A stretch of 8,606 nt of DNA from Armatimonadota bacterium. Lineage in GTDB: Bacteria > Vulcanimicrobiota > JACPDS01. Positions 1 through 6,564 of the stretch are shown here, one piece after another. The position numbers and the translations under genes are program-made. Every line of letters begins with the position of its first letter. Within the stretch, counting starts at the first letter, position 1. The notes under the pieces are model-generated. The model was given only the letters and a program-made list of their open reading frames with translations, was not told the origin of the DNA and searched no databases. The stretch is from the NCBI GenBank assembly GCA_016183885.1, contig JACPDS010000137.1, forward strand, positions 1,249-9,854, in the 5' to 3' direction.

Positions 1-1
1 G

Positions 2-52
2 GAAAGATTGCATAAAAAAATTCCTTTGCATGATATTCATTTTCGCTGGTAA
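2..52 (+). CDS. C-terminal tail of an upstream gene (partial, unidentified)
   Basis: The frame starting at base 2 is open from the left edge to a TAA at 50-52 and would encode the last 16 residues of a protein, ending in HDIHFRW. The stop lies three bases before the next gene's ATG, which is the tight spacing seen along the rest of this strand. That next start lacks a clear Shine-Dalgarno sequence, which fits translational coupling to a gene that ends here. Sixteen open codons alone are weak evidence, and the tail is too short to assign to a family. No function is proposed. Confidence 0.42.
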   Translation, partial: ERLHKKIPLHDIHFRW

Positions 53-55
53 AAT

Positions 56-838
56 ATGTTAGAATTAATGTTATTTACAAATGATTTAGATTTAGCTTGC
101 CAAGCGGAAAAAGCCGGGATTGATAGAATTGTAATTGACTTGGAAAATCGAGGAAAAGAAGAAAGACAACATGGCTATCATTTAGAATGTAATTGTCATA
201 GCTTAGATGACTTAAAAAAAATGCGCCAAAAAGTAAAAATCCCTATTTTATGCAGAATAAATGCCTTTAATGATAATACCAAAAAAGAAATAAAAGATGT
301 TTTGAATTTAGGAGCGGATATTATTATGCTTCCGATGTTTAAGAGAACAGAAGAAGTGAAAAATTTTATTTCTTTAGTAAATAAAAAAGCTAAAACCTGT
401 CTTTTACTTGAAGATAAGGAAGCTTTTCAAATTGCTCCTCAGATAGCCGAAATGGATTTTGATGAAATTTATATTGGATTAAATGATTTAGCAATTTCAT
501 TTAAAAAAAAGTTTTGTTATGAATTTTTATTAAACGGCAAACTTGATTATTTAAGAAAAATATTTAAAGATAAAAAATTTGGTTTCGGGGGAATAACGGT
601 TATAGATAAAGGAAAACCCTTGCCGGCTAGGCTTATTTTAAAAGAAATGGCCCGCTTAAATTCTGATATGGCAATTCTTCGCCGGGCTTTTAAAAGAGAT
701 ATAAAAGGACGTTTTCTTAAAGAAGAAGTTAGCAAAATTAAAGAATTATCAGAGCGGTATTTAAAGCGCAGCAACGATGATGTTTTAAAAGACAAAAAAG
801 AAGTTCAGGATGAGATTAGGAATATTCTAAAAATATAA
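56..838 (+). CDS. HpcH/HpaI aldolase / citrate lyase beta family protein
   Basis: This 260-residue protein looks like a cytoplasmic TIM-barrel member of the HpcH/HpaI superfamily, whose enzymes make or break C-C bonds next to a metal-bound pyruvate or oxaloacetate enolate. Visible landmarks in order are VIDLEN (26-31), the substrate-arginine strand CRINAF (66-71, R67), GADIIMLPMF (86-95), the metal-ligand strand LLLED (116-120, E119) and IGLNDLA (140-146, D144). By analogy with E. coli HpaI, E119 and D144 would bind the divalent metal and R67 the pyruvate carboxylate. The histidine that HpaI has near residue 45 is Asn31 here. The start MLELMLFTND matches how I recall relatives found in capsule and sialic-acid loci beginning. 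The last 40 or so residues are lysine-rich and helical-looking. The substrate is unknown; cleavage of a 2-keto-3-deoxy sugar acid or formation of a glycan precursor is possible. The family is fairly sure and the reaction is not. Confidence 0.82.
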   Translation: MLELMLFTNDLDLACQAEKAGIDRIVIDLENRGKEERQHGYHLECNCHSLDDLKKMRQKVKIPILCRINAFNDNTKKEIKDVLNLGADIIMLPMFKRTEEVKNFISLVNKKAKTCLLLEDKEAFQIAPQIAEMDFDEIYIGLNDLAISFKKKFCYEFLLNGKLDYLRKIFKDKKFGFGGITVIDKGKPLPARLILKEMARLNSDMAILRRAFKRDIKGRFLKEEVSKIKELSERYLKRSNDDVLKDKKEVQDEIRNILKI

Positions 839-863
839 TAATTGGGAGAATAGTAATAATTAA

Positions 864-870
864 GAGGAAG
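864..870 (+). promoter_or_regulatory. Ribosome binding site for the AsnB-like gene
   Basis: A purine-rich GAGGAAG sits two bases before the ATG at 873. The spacing is short, but the Cys immediately after Met (MCGIAG) fixes this start, because family members need a mature N-terminal cysteine. Confidence 0.6.
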
Positions 871-872
871 GT

Positions 873-2705
873 ATGTGCGGAATAGCTGGAATTTATGGCC
901 CAAATTCAAAAATTTTTAATATAAGAGAAATGATTAGAATTCAAAAGCATCGCGGTCCTGATGCTGGAGGTTATTATGAAGGAGATAATATTTCTTTAGG
1001 GCATTGTCGTTTAAAGATATTAGACCTTACCGAAGCCGGAAATCAGCCTATGACTTTAAAAAGAAAAGATATATGGGTTATTTTTAACGGCGAGATTTAT
1101 AATTATATTGAATTAAAAGAAAAGTTGGGAATATCTTCTTTTGCTACTAAAACCGATACAGAAGTATTGTTGAGAGCTTATGAAAGGTGGGATATTGATT
1201 GCTTGAAATATCTCAATGGGATGTTCAGCTTTGCTATCTGGGATAATTATAAAAAGAGGCTGTTTTGCGCCAGGGATCGCTTGGGGATAAAGCCTTTTTA
1301 TTATCGCCGGCATGGAGAAAATTTTTTATTTTCTTCGGAAATCAAGCCTTTATTAATTTTTAATATGTCTAGAGAGGTGGAAGAAAAAATTCTCTTTGAT
1401 TATCTTTATTACGGACATTATGAACATTCTGAAAAAACTTTTTTTAAAGGGATTTATAAACTCAAACCCGGTAATTATCTTTTAATCGAAAATAACGGAG
1501 AATTTAAAATTCGTCCATATTGGCGTTTATCTGACTTTCCTCAGACATTAGACTTCACAAAGAAAGAGATTGAAAATAAGTTTGTGGAAATTTTAGATGA
1601 AACTGTGAAGATGCAATGCCGCAGCGATGTTCCAGTTGGAATTTCATTAAGCGGAGGAATTGACAGCAGTATATTGCTTTCTTTTATGAAGAAATACTAT
1701 AACGGGCCGCTCCATTCATTTTCTTATTTTTTTGATATGCCTGAATATAATGAATCATCATTAATAAAGAAAGTGGCGGATGAATTTGAAGTATCATCTC
1801 ATCTTACTAAAATGTCAGCAGAAGAATTCTGGGAAGATTTAAAAAATATGACTTGGCACTTAGAAGAACCATTTGGGGGAGTTCCTACTTCAGCTTATGC
1901 TAAAATGTATCTTGAAACAGTTAAAAATAAAGTAATAGTTTTACTTAATGGAAACGGATTTGATGAATTGCTGGGAGGGTATAACTCTCATTACTTGGCT
2001 TATTTAAAAGATCTTTCTTTGAAGGATGAAATTTTATTTAATAAAGAAGCGGAGATTTATTCTAGAAAATTTAAACTAGATAAAAATAAAGTTATAAATA
2101 AGATAATTAAGACAGATTTTAAAGATATGCTTATTTACGCTACCGATGCTACTTTGCCAATCAATAGAAAATGTTTAAATAAAGATTTTCTATCAAAGTT
2201 TCAAAAAGATTTTCCCAGCTTTAATTTAAAATTTGAAGATAATTTAAGAAAATTGATGTATAAAGATCTGCGTTATACAAAATTACCTCGAGCGCTTAGG
2301 TTTAATGACCGTATTTCGATGCGTTTTGGGAGAGAATTAAGGGTGCCATTTTTAAACCATCATTTAGTTGAATTTTGTTATTCTCTCCCTCCAGAATATC
2401 TCTTCCATAAAGGGGAAACTAAATATCTTTTAAGAAAAATTTCTTCTAGCATATTACCAGATTGGATAAGAAATATTCCAAAAAAATATGTCCAGAATCC
2501 TCAACGCGAATGGTTCCGCGGCGCATTAAAATCTAAAATTTTAGATTTGATAAATTCTAAATCGTTTAAAGATAGAATTTATTTTGACCATAAAGAAGTA
2601 TTAAAAAGTTTTAAAGATTATGCTGAAGGTAAAAATTGCGATAATTCATTTTATATCTGGCAGTGGATTAATCTGGAATATTGGTTTAATACCTTTATTG
2701 ATTAA
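873..2705 (+). CDS. asnB: Asparagine synthase B-family glutamine-dependent amidotransferase
   Basis: The 610-residue protein has the AsnB architecture. An N-terminal class-II glutaminase releases ammonia from glutamine, and a C-terminal ATP-pyrophosphatase domain activates a carboxylate as its adenylate for amidation. Glutaminase landmarks are nucleophile Cys2, RGPD (27-30), R46 in HCRL, FNGEIYN (71-77) and TDTE (94-97). The synthetase domain carries the PP-loop SGGIDSS (260-266), then LNGNGFDELLGGY (358-370), and ends with the conserved DRISM (479-483), ELRVPFL (488-494) and KYLLRK (517-522). Length and the ending WFNTFID are normal for the family. Position 361 is Asn, where E. coli AsnB has the acidic residue of GEGSDE; this resembles LPS-locus relatives reading GQGMDE. 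Together with the downstream uronate-forming dehydrogenase, this makes amidation of a sugar carboxylate a reasonable alternative to plain asparagine synthesis. The family is certain and the substrate is open. Confidence 0.93.
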   Translation: MCGIAGIYGPNSKIFNIREMIRIQKHRGPDAGGYYEGDNISLGHCRLKILDLTEAGNQPMTLKRKDIWVIFNGEIYNYIELKEKLGISSFATKTDTEVLLRAYERWDIDCLKYLNGMFSFAIWDNYKKRLFCARDRLGIKPFYYRRHGENFLFSSEIKPLLIFNMSREVEEKILFDYLYYGHYEHSEKTFFKGIYKLKPGNYLLIENNGEFKIRPYWRLSDFPQTLDFTKKEIENKFVEILDETVKMQCRSDVPVGISLSGGIDSSILLSFMKKYYNGPLHSFSYFFDMPEYNESSLIKKVADEFEVSSHLTKMSAEEFWEDLKNMTWHLEEPFGGVPTSAYAKMYLETVKNKVIVLLNGNGFDELLGGYNSHYLAYLKDLSLKDEILFNKEAEIYSRKFKLDKNKVINKIIKTDFKDMLIYATDATLPINRKCLNKDFLSKFQKDFPSFNLKFEDNLRKLMYKDLRYTKLPRALRFNDRISMRFGRELRVPFLNHHLVEFCYSLPPEYLFHKGETKYLLRKISSSILPDWIRNIPKKYVQNPQREWFRGALKSKILDLINSKSFKDRIYFDHKEVLKSFKDYAEGKNCDNSFYIWQWINLEYWFNTFID

Positions 2706-2797
2706 AAGAATTTTCTAAGTTTAAATTTTTATGATTGGATAAGATTGGAAAGTCTTAAAAGAGCTGATACTTTAGTTTCCATAGGAGAAAATATAAA
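2706..2797 (+). other. 92-base intergenic gap, largest in the window
   Basis: This AT-rich spacer separates the amidotransferase from the CBS-dehydrogenase gene. It contains GATTGGA twice, at 2733-2739 and 2743-2749, one helical turn apart, and no hairpin with a T-run. A -10-like TATGAT (2730-2735) has no acceptable -35 partner. The amidotransferase frame also stays open after its TAA up to a TGA at 2799-2801 that overlaps the next ATG. If the operon has an internal promoter, this is the only plausible place for it, but I cannot demonstrate one. Confidence 0.5.
2783..2787 (+). promoter_or_regulatory. Ribosome binding site for the CBS-dehydrogenase gene
   Basis: AGGAG lies ten bases before the ATG at 2798. 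It supports that ATG, and therefore supports translation of the CBS segment as part of the dehydrogenase rather than an internal start near residue 130. Confidence 0.65.
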
Positions 2798-4537
2798 ATG
2801 AAAGAGAAAATCAAAAATTTAATTGTAAGAGCTGATTTTACAGTGCGGGATGCGATGAAAAAAATTGATCAGGCTGGCAAATTAGGATTAGTATCTGGAA
2901 TAGCCGCAGTGGTGGATGGAAAAATGCATTTATTAGGCATAGTAACCGATGGAGATATTAGAAGAGCTGTAGTTGATAATATAAGTCTTGATACCCATGT
3001 AAAAGAAATAATGAATAAAGATCCTATTGTTTTTTCTTCCGCTCTTAATTACCAGCAAATATTAAATGAGATATTTGCTCAAATTGATGGTTTCTCACAA
3101 AAATCTCTGGAAAAAATTATTCTGGTAAATAAAGATAATCAACTCGAAGATATCCTAGATTTTTATCAACTCTGGAAATTTCAAAATTCTAAAGCCCTTA
3201 AAATTGCTGTAATAGGGATGGGTTATGTAGGACTTCCATTAGCGATTATTTTTGCCGAAGCCGGTTTCTTAACTTATGGAATAGAAAAAAGCCAGGATAT
3301 AATTGAAAGATTAAGGCAGGGTCAGCCTCATTTTTATGAAAAAGGCTTAACTTCTCTGTTGCAATATCAAGTTAAAAATAAAATTTTAAAGATATATAAT
3401 AATTTAAAAGAAATTAATGCCGATGTTTATATTATCAGTGTAGGAACGCCTTTGGGGAAAAATATGCAGCCCGATTTAACTCATCTTATTTCCGCCGCTA
3501 AAATGATAGGAGGGAAATTAAAAGAGAATGATCTGGTTATTTTAAGATCTACTGTTCCAGTAGGCACAACTCTCCAGCGTGTTTTGCCAATACTTGAAAA
3601 TGTTTCTGGCTTAAAAGGCGGCAAGGATTTCTTTTTATCTTTTGCCCCGGAAAGAACTGTTGAAGGAGAGGCAATTCTTGAAATTAAAACATTGCCCCAG
3701 ATTATTGGCGGATTAGATAATATATCACTGGATAAAACTGTGAATTTATTCCGCCATATTTGTAATAGTATTATTACGCTGGATAGTTTGGAAGAAGCTG
3801 AACTAGTTAAATTAATCAATAATTGTTACCGCGATCTTACTTTTTCTTTTGCTAATGAAGTCGCTTTGCTCTGCGAGAATTTAAATATAGATGCTTTTAA
3901 ATGTATTCAGGCGGCTTCAAAAGGTTATCCGCGGGGGATTATACCTATTCCTAGTCCCGGTGTAGGCGGAACCTGCCTTAAAAAAGATCCTTATTTGTAT
4001 GCTTATGGACTTAAAAAATCCGGGTTTATCAGCCGTTTAGCTTTAATTTCTAGAGAAATTAATGAATTTATGCCGGTTTATTTGACTGATAAAATTATTT
4101 TAACCTTAAAAGAGATGAAGAAAGATTTTAAAAATTGCAAAGTCTTTATTGTAGGATTTGCTTATAAAGGCTACCCTGAAACATCTGATACAAGGGATTC
4201 CAGCACTTTGGTTTTATTAGAAAGACTTAAAACTAAAATAAAAAATATAAGCGGTCATGATCCTATGGTAAATGCTAAAGCGTTGATTGGTTATGGAGTT
4301 AAACCTGTAAATCTGACCGATGGATTTAAAGACTCTGATGCGGTAATTTTTATGAATAACCACCCGATGTATTCTGGAATAGATATTTTAAAATATGTTC
4401 AAACCATGAAGAAACCGGCTTTATTTTGCGACTTTTGGAGTATATTTTCAGCCGATGAAATTTTAAGCATAGAAAAGATAATTTATATGGGTCTTGGTTT
4501 TACCAGGAGAGTTAATGCAGAAAAAACAAATAAATAG
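2798..4537 (+). CDS. CBS-domain pair fused to UDP-sugar (HexNAc/hexose) 6-dehydrogenase
   Basis: The 579-residue protein has two parts. Residues 1 to about 128 form a CBS (Bateman) pair with the signature GIVTDGDIRRAV (47-58); the first repeat is clear and the second (about 75-125) is degenerate. This module resembles the N-terminal half of CBS-containing sugar-nucleotidyltransferases of the LegF/PtmE type. Residues 133 to about 570 form a complete UDP-glucose/GDP-mannose dehydrogenase-family enzyme, which oxidises the sugar C6 alcohol to a carboxylate using two NAD+. Its landmarks are the Rossmann loop GMGYVGLP (140-147), STVPVGTT (251-258), APERTVEG (283-290), ELVKLINN (335-342), the catalytic cysteine C393 in GVGGTCLKKDPY (388-399), and the C-terminal UDP-binding GFAYKGYPETSDTRDS (453-468). 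The frame is continuous, so this is a real fusion. The HexNAc-type (WbpA/WecC-like) reading is favoured, and UDP-glucose is not excluded. The CBS pair could bind adenosine nucleotides and regulate the enzyme. Confidence 0.9.
   Translation: MKEKIKNLIVRADFTVRDAMKKIDQAGKLGLVSGIAAVVDGKMHLLGIVTDGDIRRAVVDNISLDTHVKEIMNKDPIVFSSALNYQQILNEIFAQIDGFSQKSLEKIILVNKDNQLEDILDFYQLWKFQNSKALKIAVIGMGYVGLPLAIIFAEAGFLTYGIEKSQDIIERLRQGQPHFYEKGLTSLLQYQVKNKILKIYNNLKEINADVYIISVGTPLGKNMQPDLTHLISAAKMIGGKLKENDLVILRSTVPVGTTLQRVLPILENVSGLKGGKDFFLSFAPERTVEGEAILEIKTLPQIIGGLDNISLDKTVNLFRHICNSIITLDSLEEAELVKLINNCYRDLTFSFANEVALLCENLNIDAFKCIQAASKGYPRGIIPIPSPGVGGTCLKKDPYLYAYGLKKSGFISRLALISREINEFMPVYLTDKIILTLKEMKKDFKNCKVFIVGFAYKGYPETSDTRDSSTLVLLERLKTKIKNISGHDPMVNAKALIGYGVKPVNLTDGFKDSDAVIFMNNHPMYSGIDILKYVQTMKKPALFCDFWSIFSADEILSIEKIIYMGLGFTRRVNAEKTNK
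4505..4510 (+). promoter_or_regulatory. Ribosome binding site that sets the start of the GT-B gene
   Basis: AGGAGA lies inside the end of the dehydrogenase gene, four bases before the ATG at 4515. It favours that ATG over the in-frame TTG at 4494, which has no such site and would lengthen the overlap. Confidence 0.7.
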
Positions 4538-5579
4538 CGCTGTTATTTTATGCAAAAACGGGCTGGGACATACTGCGAGGACAGGTCTTATTTTAAATGA
4601 ATGGTTGAAAAGAGATAATAAAATTAGTTTAACTGTCATTTGCTCAAAAGAACAAGAATTATTTTTAAAAAAATGGAATAATTCTTCTTTCTTAAGAAAA
4701 AATACCAGAGTGAAGTGGAAAGAATTTGACACTTTAATAGATTTTAAATTTTTCGCAGGGAAAGTTTTAAGCGTCGGAGAGATTATTGAAAAGTTTAAAA
4801 ATCTTAAGCTTGAAAATTACGATTTGGTGATTTCAGATAATCTAGTGGAACCTTTGTTTTATAATAAGAATACAGTTATAATTGGTTCTTTCCTTTGGCA
4901 TGATATTTACAGGGATTATAAAAGTTGGAAAGATTATCATAAAAAATGTGAAGATATAATTTATTCAATCAAACCCAATTTTATTGTTAATAAGTATTTT
5001 TTTATGCCCGTTTTTAAAAACTATAAAAATATTCATAAGGTTGGTTTTTTGCCTTTTATTAAAAGAATAAATGGAAAAAGGGGTAATAACATATTGCTTC
5101 AGGCAGGCAATACCTCTCAGAGCGATGATTTTATAAAAGATTTTGTAAAACAAATTAGTAAATATAATAATAATAATAAGATAAATTTATTATTGGATAA
5201 GAGATTTAAATTCAAAGATAAGTCAAATTTTATAAGATATGTTGATTTTGAGAAGATGAGGATAAGATTTAAAGATATTTTTTTAACTATACTTAGACCC
5301 GGAATGGGAAGTATTACTAATAATGTTAATTCTTTAACTCCCATGCTTCTTTTTAAATTAAATGACAGTGAAATCAAACATAACCTTAAAAAATGCCTAG
5401 AACTGGGAATAGGAAAAAGATTCAATTTTTTTACTTTAAAGAAAATTTTACAAAGAGGGAATGAATCAGAGGATTTAAGCCCGATGAGGAAAAATATGGA
5501 GAAATTAGATATAAACGGATTAGATGAATCGCTAGTTGCCATAAAGAAAGTGCTTAAAGTCTTTAATTTAAGAGGATAA
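4515..5579 (+). CDS. GT-B fold protein, MurG/PseG-like (glycosyltransferase or nucleotide-sugar hydrolase)
   Basis: From the ATG at 4515 the protein has 354 residues and overlaps the dehydrogenase gene by 23 bases. A TTG at 4494 is in frame but lacks a ribosome binding site. The N-terminal Rossmann half carries GLGHTAR (16-22). This fits both the glycine-rich acceptor loop of GT28/MurG-like enzymes and the GxGHxxR motif of PseG, the UDP-sugar hydrolase of pseudaminic acid synthesis, whose His is catalytic (H19 here). VISDN (105-109) sits where these proteins have an acidic second motif. The C-terminal half has RPGMGSIT (261-268) and a donor-binding stretch with NDSE (283-286) and HN (289-290), as in Glyco_tran_28_C domains. 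Length is closer to MurG (about 355) than to PseG (about 275). It abuts neuB directly, which favours a role in preparing or using the nonulosonate precursor. Fold is likely; the reaction is undecided. A tract of four Asn occurs at 218-221. Confidence 0.68.
   Translation: MQKKQINSAVILCKNGLGHTARTGLILNEWLKRDNKISLTVICSKEQELFLKKWNNSSFLRKNTRVKWKEFDTLIDFKFFAGKVLSVGEIIEKFKNLKLENYDLVISDNLVEPLFYNKNTVIIGSFLWHDIYRDYKSWKDYHKKCEDIIYSIKPNFIVNKYFFMPVFKNYKNIHKVGFLPFIKRINGKRGNNILLQAGNTSQSDDFIKDFVKQISKYNNNNKINLLLDKRFKFKDKSNFIRYVDFEKMRIRFKDIFLTILRPGMGSITNNVNSLTPMLLFKLNDSEIKHNLKKCLELGIGKRFNFFTLKKILQRGNESEDLSPMRKNMEKLDINGLDESLVAIKKVLKVFNLRG
5164..5179 (+). repeat. Short AAT trinucleotide repeat inside the GT-B gene
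   Basis: Sixteen bases of perfect period-3 AAT repeat encode four consecutive asparagines in a lysine/asparagine-rich linker between the two Rossmann halves. Changes by whole units would stay in frame. It is probably a by-product of AT-rich composition. Confidence 0.6.
5571..5575 (+). promoter_or_regulatory. Ribosome binding site for the neuB-like gene
   Basis: AGAGG lies four bases before the ATG at 5580, within the final codons of the preceding gene. The preceding TAA (5577-5579) and this ATG abut without spacing, so ribosome reinitiation and coupled translation are likely. Confidence 0.6.
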
Positions 5580-6548
5580 ATGGCTTTAATTATTGCTGAA
5601 TTCTGCCAGAATCATAATGGGAAAATTGATCTATTGAAAGAAATGATTTATTCTGCGGCAGAGGCGGGAGCTGATTATGCCAAGATTCAAACTATTTTTG
5701 TTGAAGATTTAACTTATCGAGCTGAATTTGAAGAAGCAGTATATAACAAAAATGGCAAACAGCTTACCTTTAAAAGGCCGTATTTTACAGAATATGAGCG
5801 ATTAAAAACCCTTGAATTAGATTATAAATTGCACGCATTTTTTATTGATGAATGTAATAAAATTGGGATAAAACCTTTAACAACTATTTTTTCTCGCAAG
5901 AGAATTTTTGATTTACAAAAATTAGGTTTTAAGGCTGTTAAAATTGCCAGTTATGATTGCGGCAGTTTTCCATTGATAGAAGATATTAAAGATAAATTTT
6001 TTCCTTTATTTATATCAACAGGGGCAAGCTTTGAAGAAGAAATAAGGAGAACAGCTTCAATATTAAAAGGCAGGGAATTTTATTTTTTACACTGTGTTAC
6101 AATTTATCCCACTCCTTTAAATCTTTTAAACTTAAGAAAAATGGAATTTTTGAGGCAGTTTACTTCTTTAGTCGGGTTTAGCGACCATAGCTTGACAGAA
6201 AAGGACGGCCTTAAAGCATCTTTAAGCGCTTTAGTTTTGGGAGCAGGAGTAATTGAAAGGCATTTTAGCATTTTAGGTTCTGAGCAAACTAAAGATGGCG
6301 CTATTTCAATTGATAAAACGCAATTAAAAAAGTTATGCAGGTATGCTAAAATGGATAAAAATGAACTTTTGGAATTAGCAAAAAAGGAAGCGCCTGAATT
6401 TAAGTTTATTAGCGAAGAAAAACTTAAGCTTGAATTAAGTCCGGAAGAAATATTAAATAGAAATTATTACAAGGGAAGATTTGCCTCTAAAGCGGGCGAG
6501 AAATATATTTATAACTGGGAGTCAGCGCCTCTTAAAGAAATAATTTAG
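5580..6548 (+). CDS. neuB: NeuB-family nonulosonate (sialic acid-like) synthase, short form
   Basis: The 322-residue enzyme would condense phosphoenolpyruvate with a 6-carbon N-acyl sugar to give a 9-carbon 2-keto-3-deoxy (nonulosonic) acid. NeuB TIM-barrel motifs appear in order: AEFCQNHNG (6-14), KIQT (35-38), TTIFS (101-105), KIASYD (121-126), FISTGAS (144-150), LHCVTIYP (170-177), GFSDHS (199-204), VIERHF (224-229) and TKDGAIS (237-243). By comparison with Neisseria NeuB, H203 and H228 would hold the metal, K35 and K121 the phosphoenolpyruvate; the Glu of KIGSGE is Asp126 here. The usual C-terminal SAF (antifreeze-like) domain is reduced to about 30 residues, ending in NYYKGRFASKAGEKYIYNWE (295-314). 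Which acid is made (Neu, Leg, Pse or a new one) cannot be told from the sequence. The gene sits immediately after the PseG-like gene with zero spacing. Family assignment is very secure; the symbol denotes family, not proven substrate. Confidence 0.93.
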   Translation: MALIIAEFCQNHNGKIDLLKEMIYSAAEAGADYAKIQTIFVEDLTYRAEFEEAVYNKNGKQLTFKRPYFTEYERLKTLELDYKLHAFFIDECNKIGIKPLTTIFSRKRIFDLQKLGFKAVKIASYDCGSFPLIEDIKDKFFPLFISTGASFEEEIRRTASILKGREFYFLHCVTIYPTPLNLLNLRKMEFLRQFTSLVGFSDHSLTEKDGLKASLSALVLGAGVIERHFSILGSEQTKDGAISIDKTQLKKLCRYAKMDKNELLELAKKEAPEFKFISEEKLKLELSPEEILNRNYYKGRFASKAGEKYIYNWESAPLKEII

Positions 6549-6564
6549 TTTAAAGGTAAAAATT

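Noticed and set aside
8..32. Direct repeat TTGCAT at the left edge
   Set aside because: The two 6-base copies correspond to in-frame Leu-His codons in the presumed tail of the upstream gene, and such short repeats are expected by chance.
508..516. A-run followed by GTTTTG in the aldolase homologue as a frameshift signal
   Set aside because: The zero frame continues with conserved family sequence and no alternative frame gives a useful product; A-runs are frequent here.
2698..2735. Possible promoter after the amidotransferase gene (TTGATT with TTAAAT, or TATGAT)
   Set aside because: Each hexamer pair matches consensus poorly. The pair with correct 17-base spacing matches only four of six at each site, which is expected by chance in AT-rich DNA.
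2747..2780. Inverted repeat GGAAA...TTTCC / AAAGT...ACTTT as a terminator
   Set aside because: Stems are only five pairs with long loops and no following T-run, so it would not form a stable intrinsic terminator.
3481..3819. 112-codon open frame on the minus strand
   Set aside because: It lies wholly inside the well-conserved dehydrogenase coding region and has no recognisable domain or ribosome binding site; it is a shadow frame.
4494..4514. Upstream in-frame TTG start for the GT-B gene
   Set aside because: There is no ribosome binding site before it, while AGGAGA is well placed before the ATG at 4515, and the extra residues MVLPGEL add nothing to the fold.
5117..5542. 141-codon minus-strand open frame rich in Leu/Ile/Ser
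   Set aside because: It is antisense to the GT-B gene. The hydrophobic look comes from reverse complementing Lys/Asn-rich codons, and there is no independent evidence of a gene.
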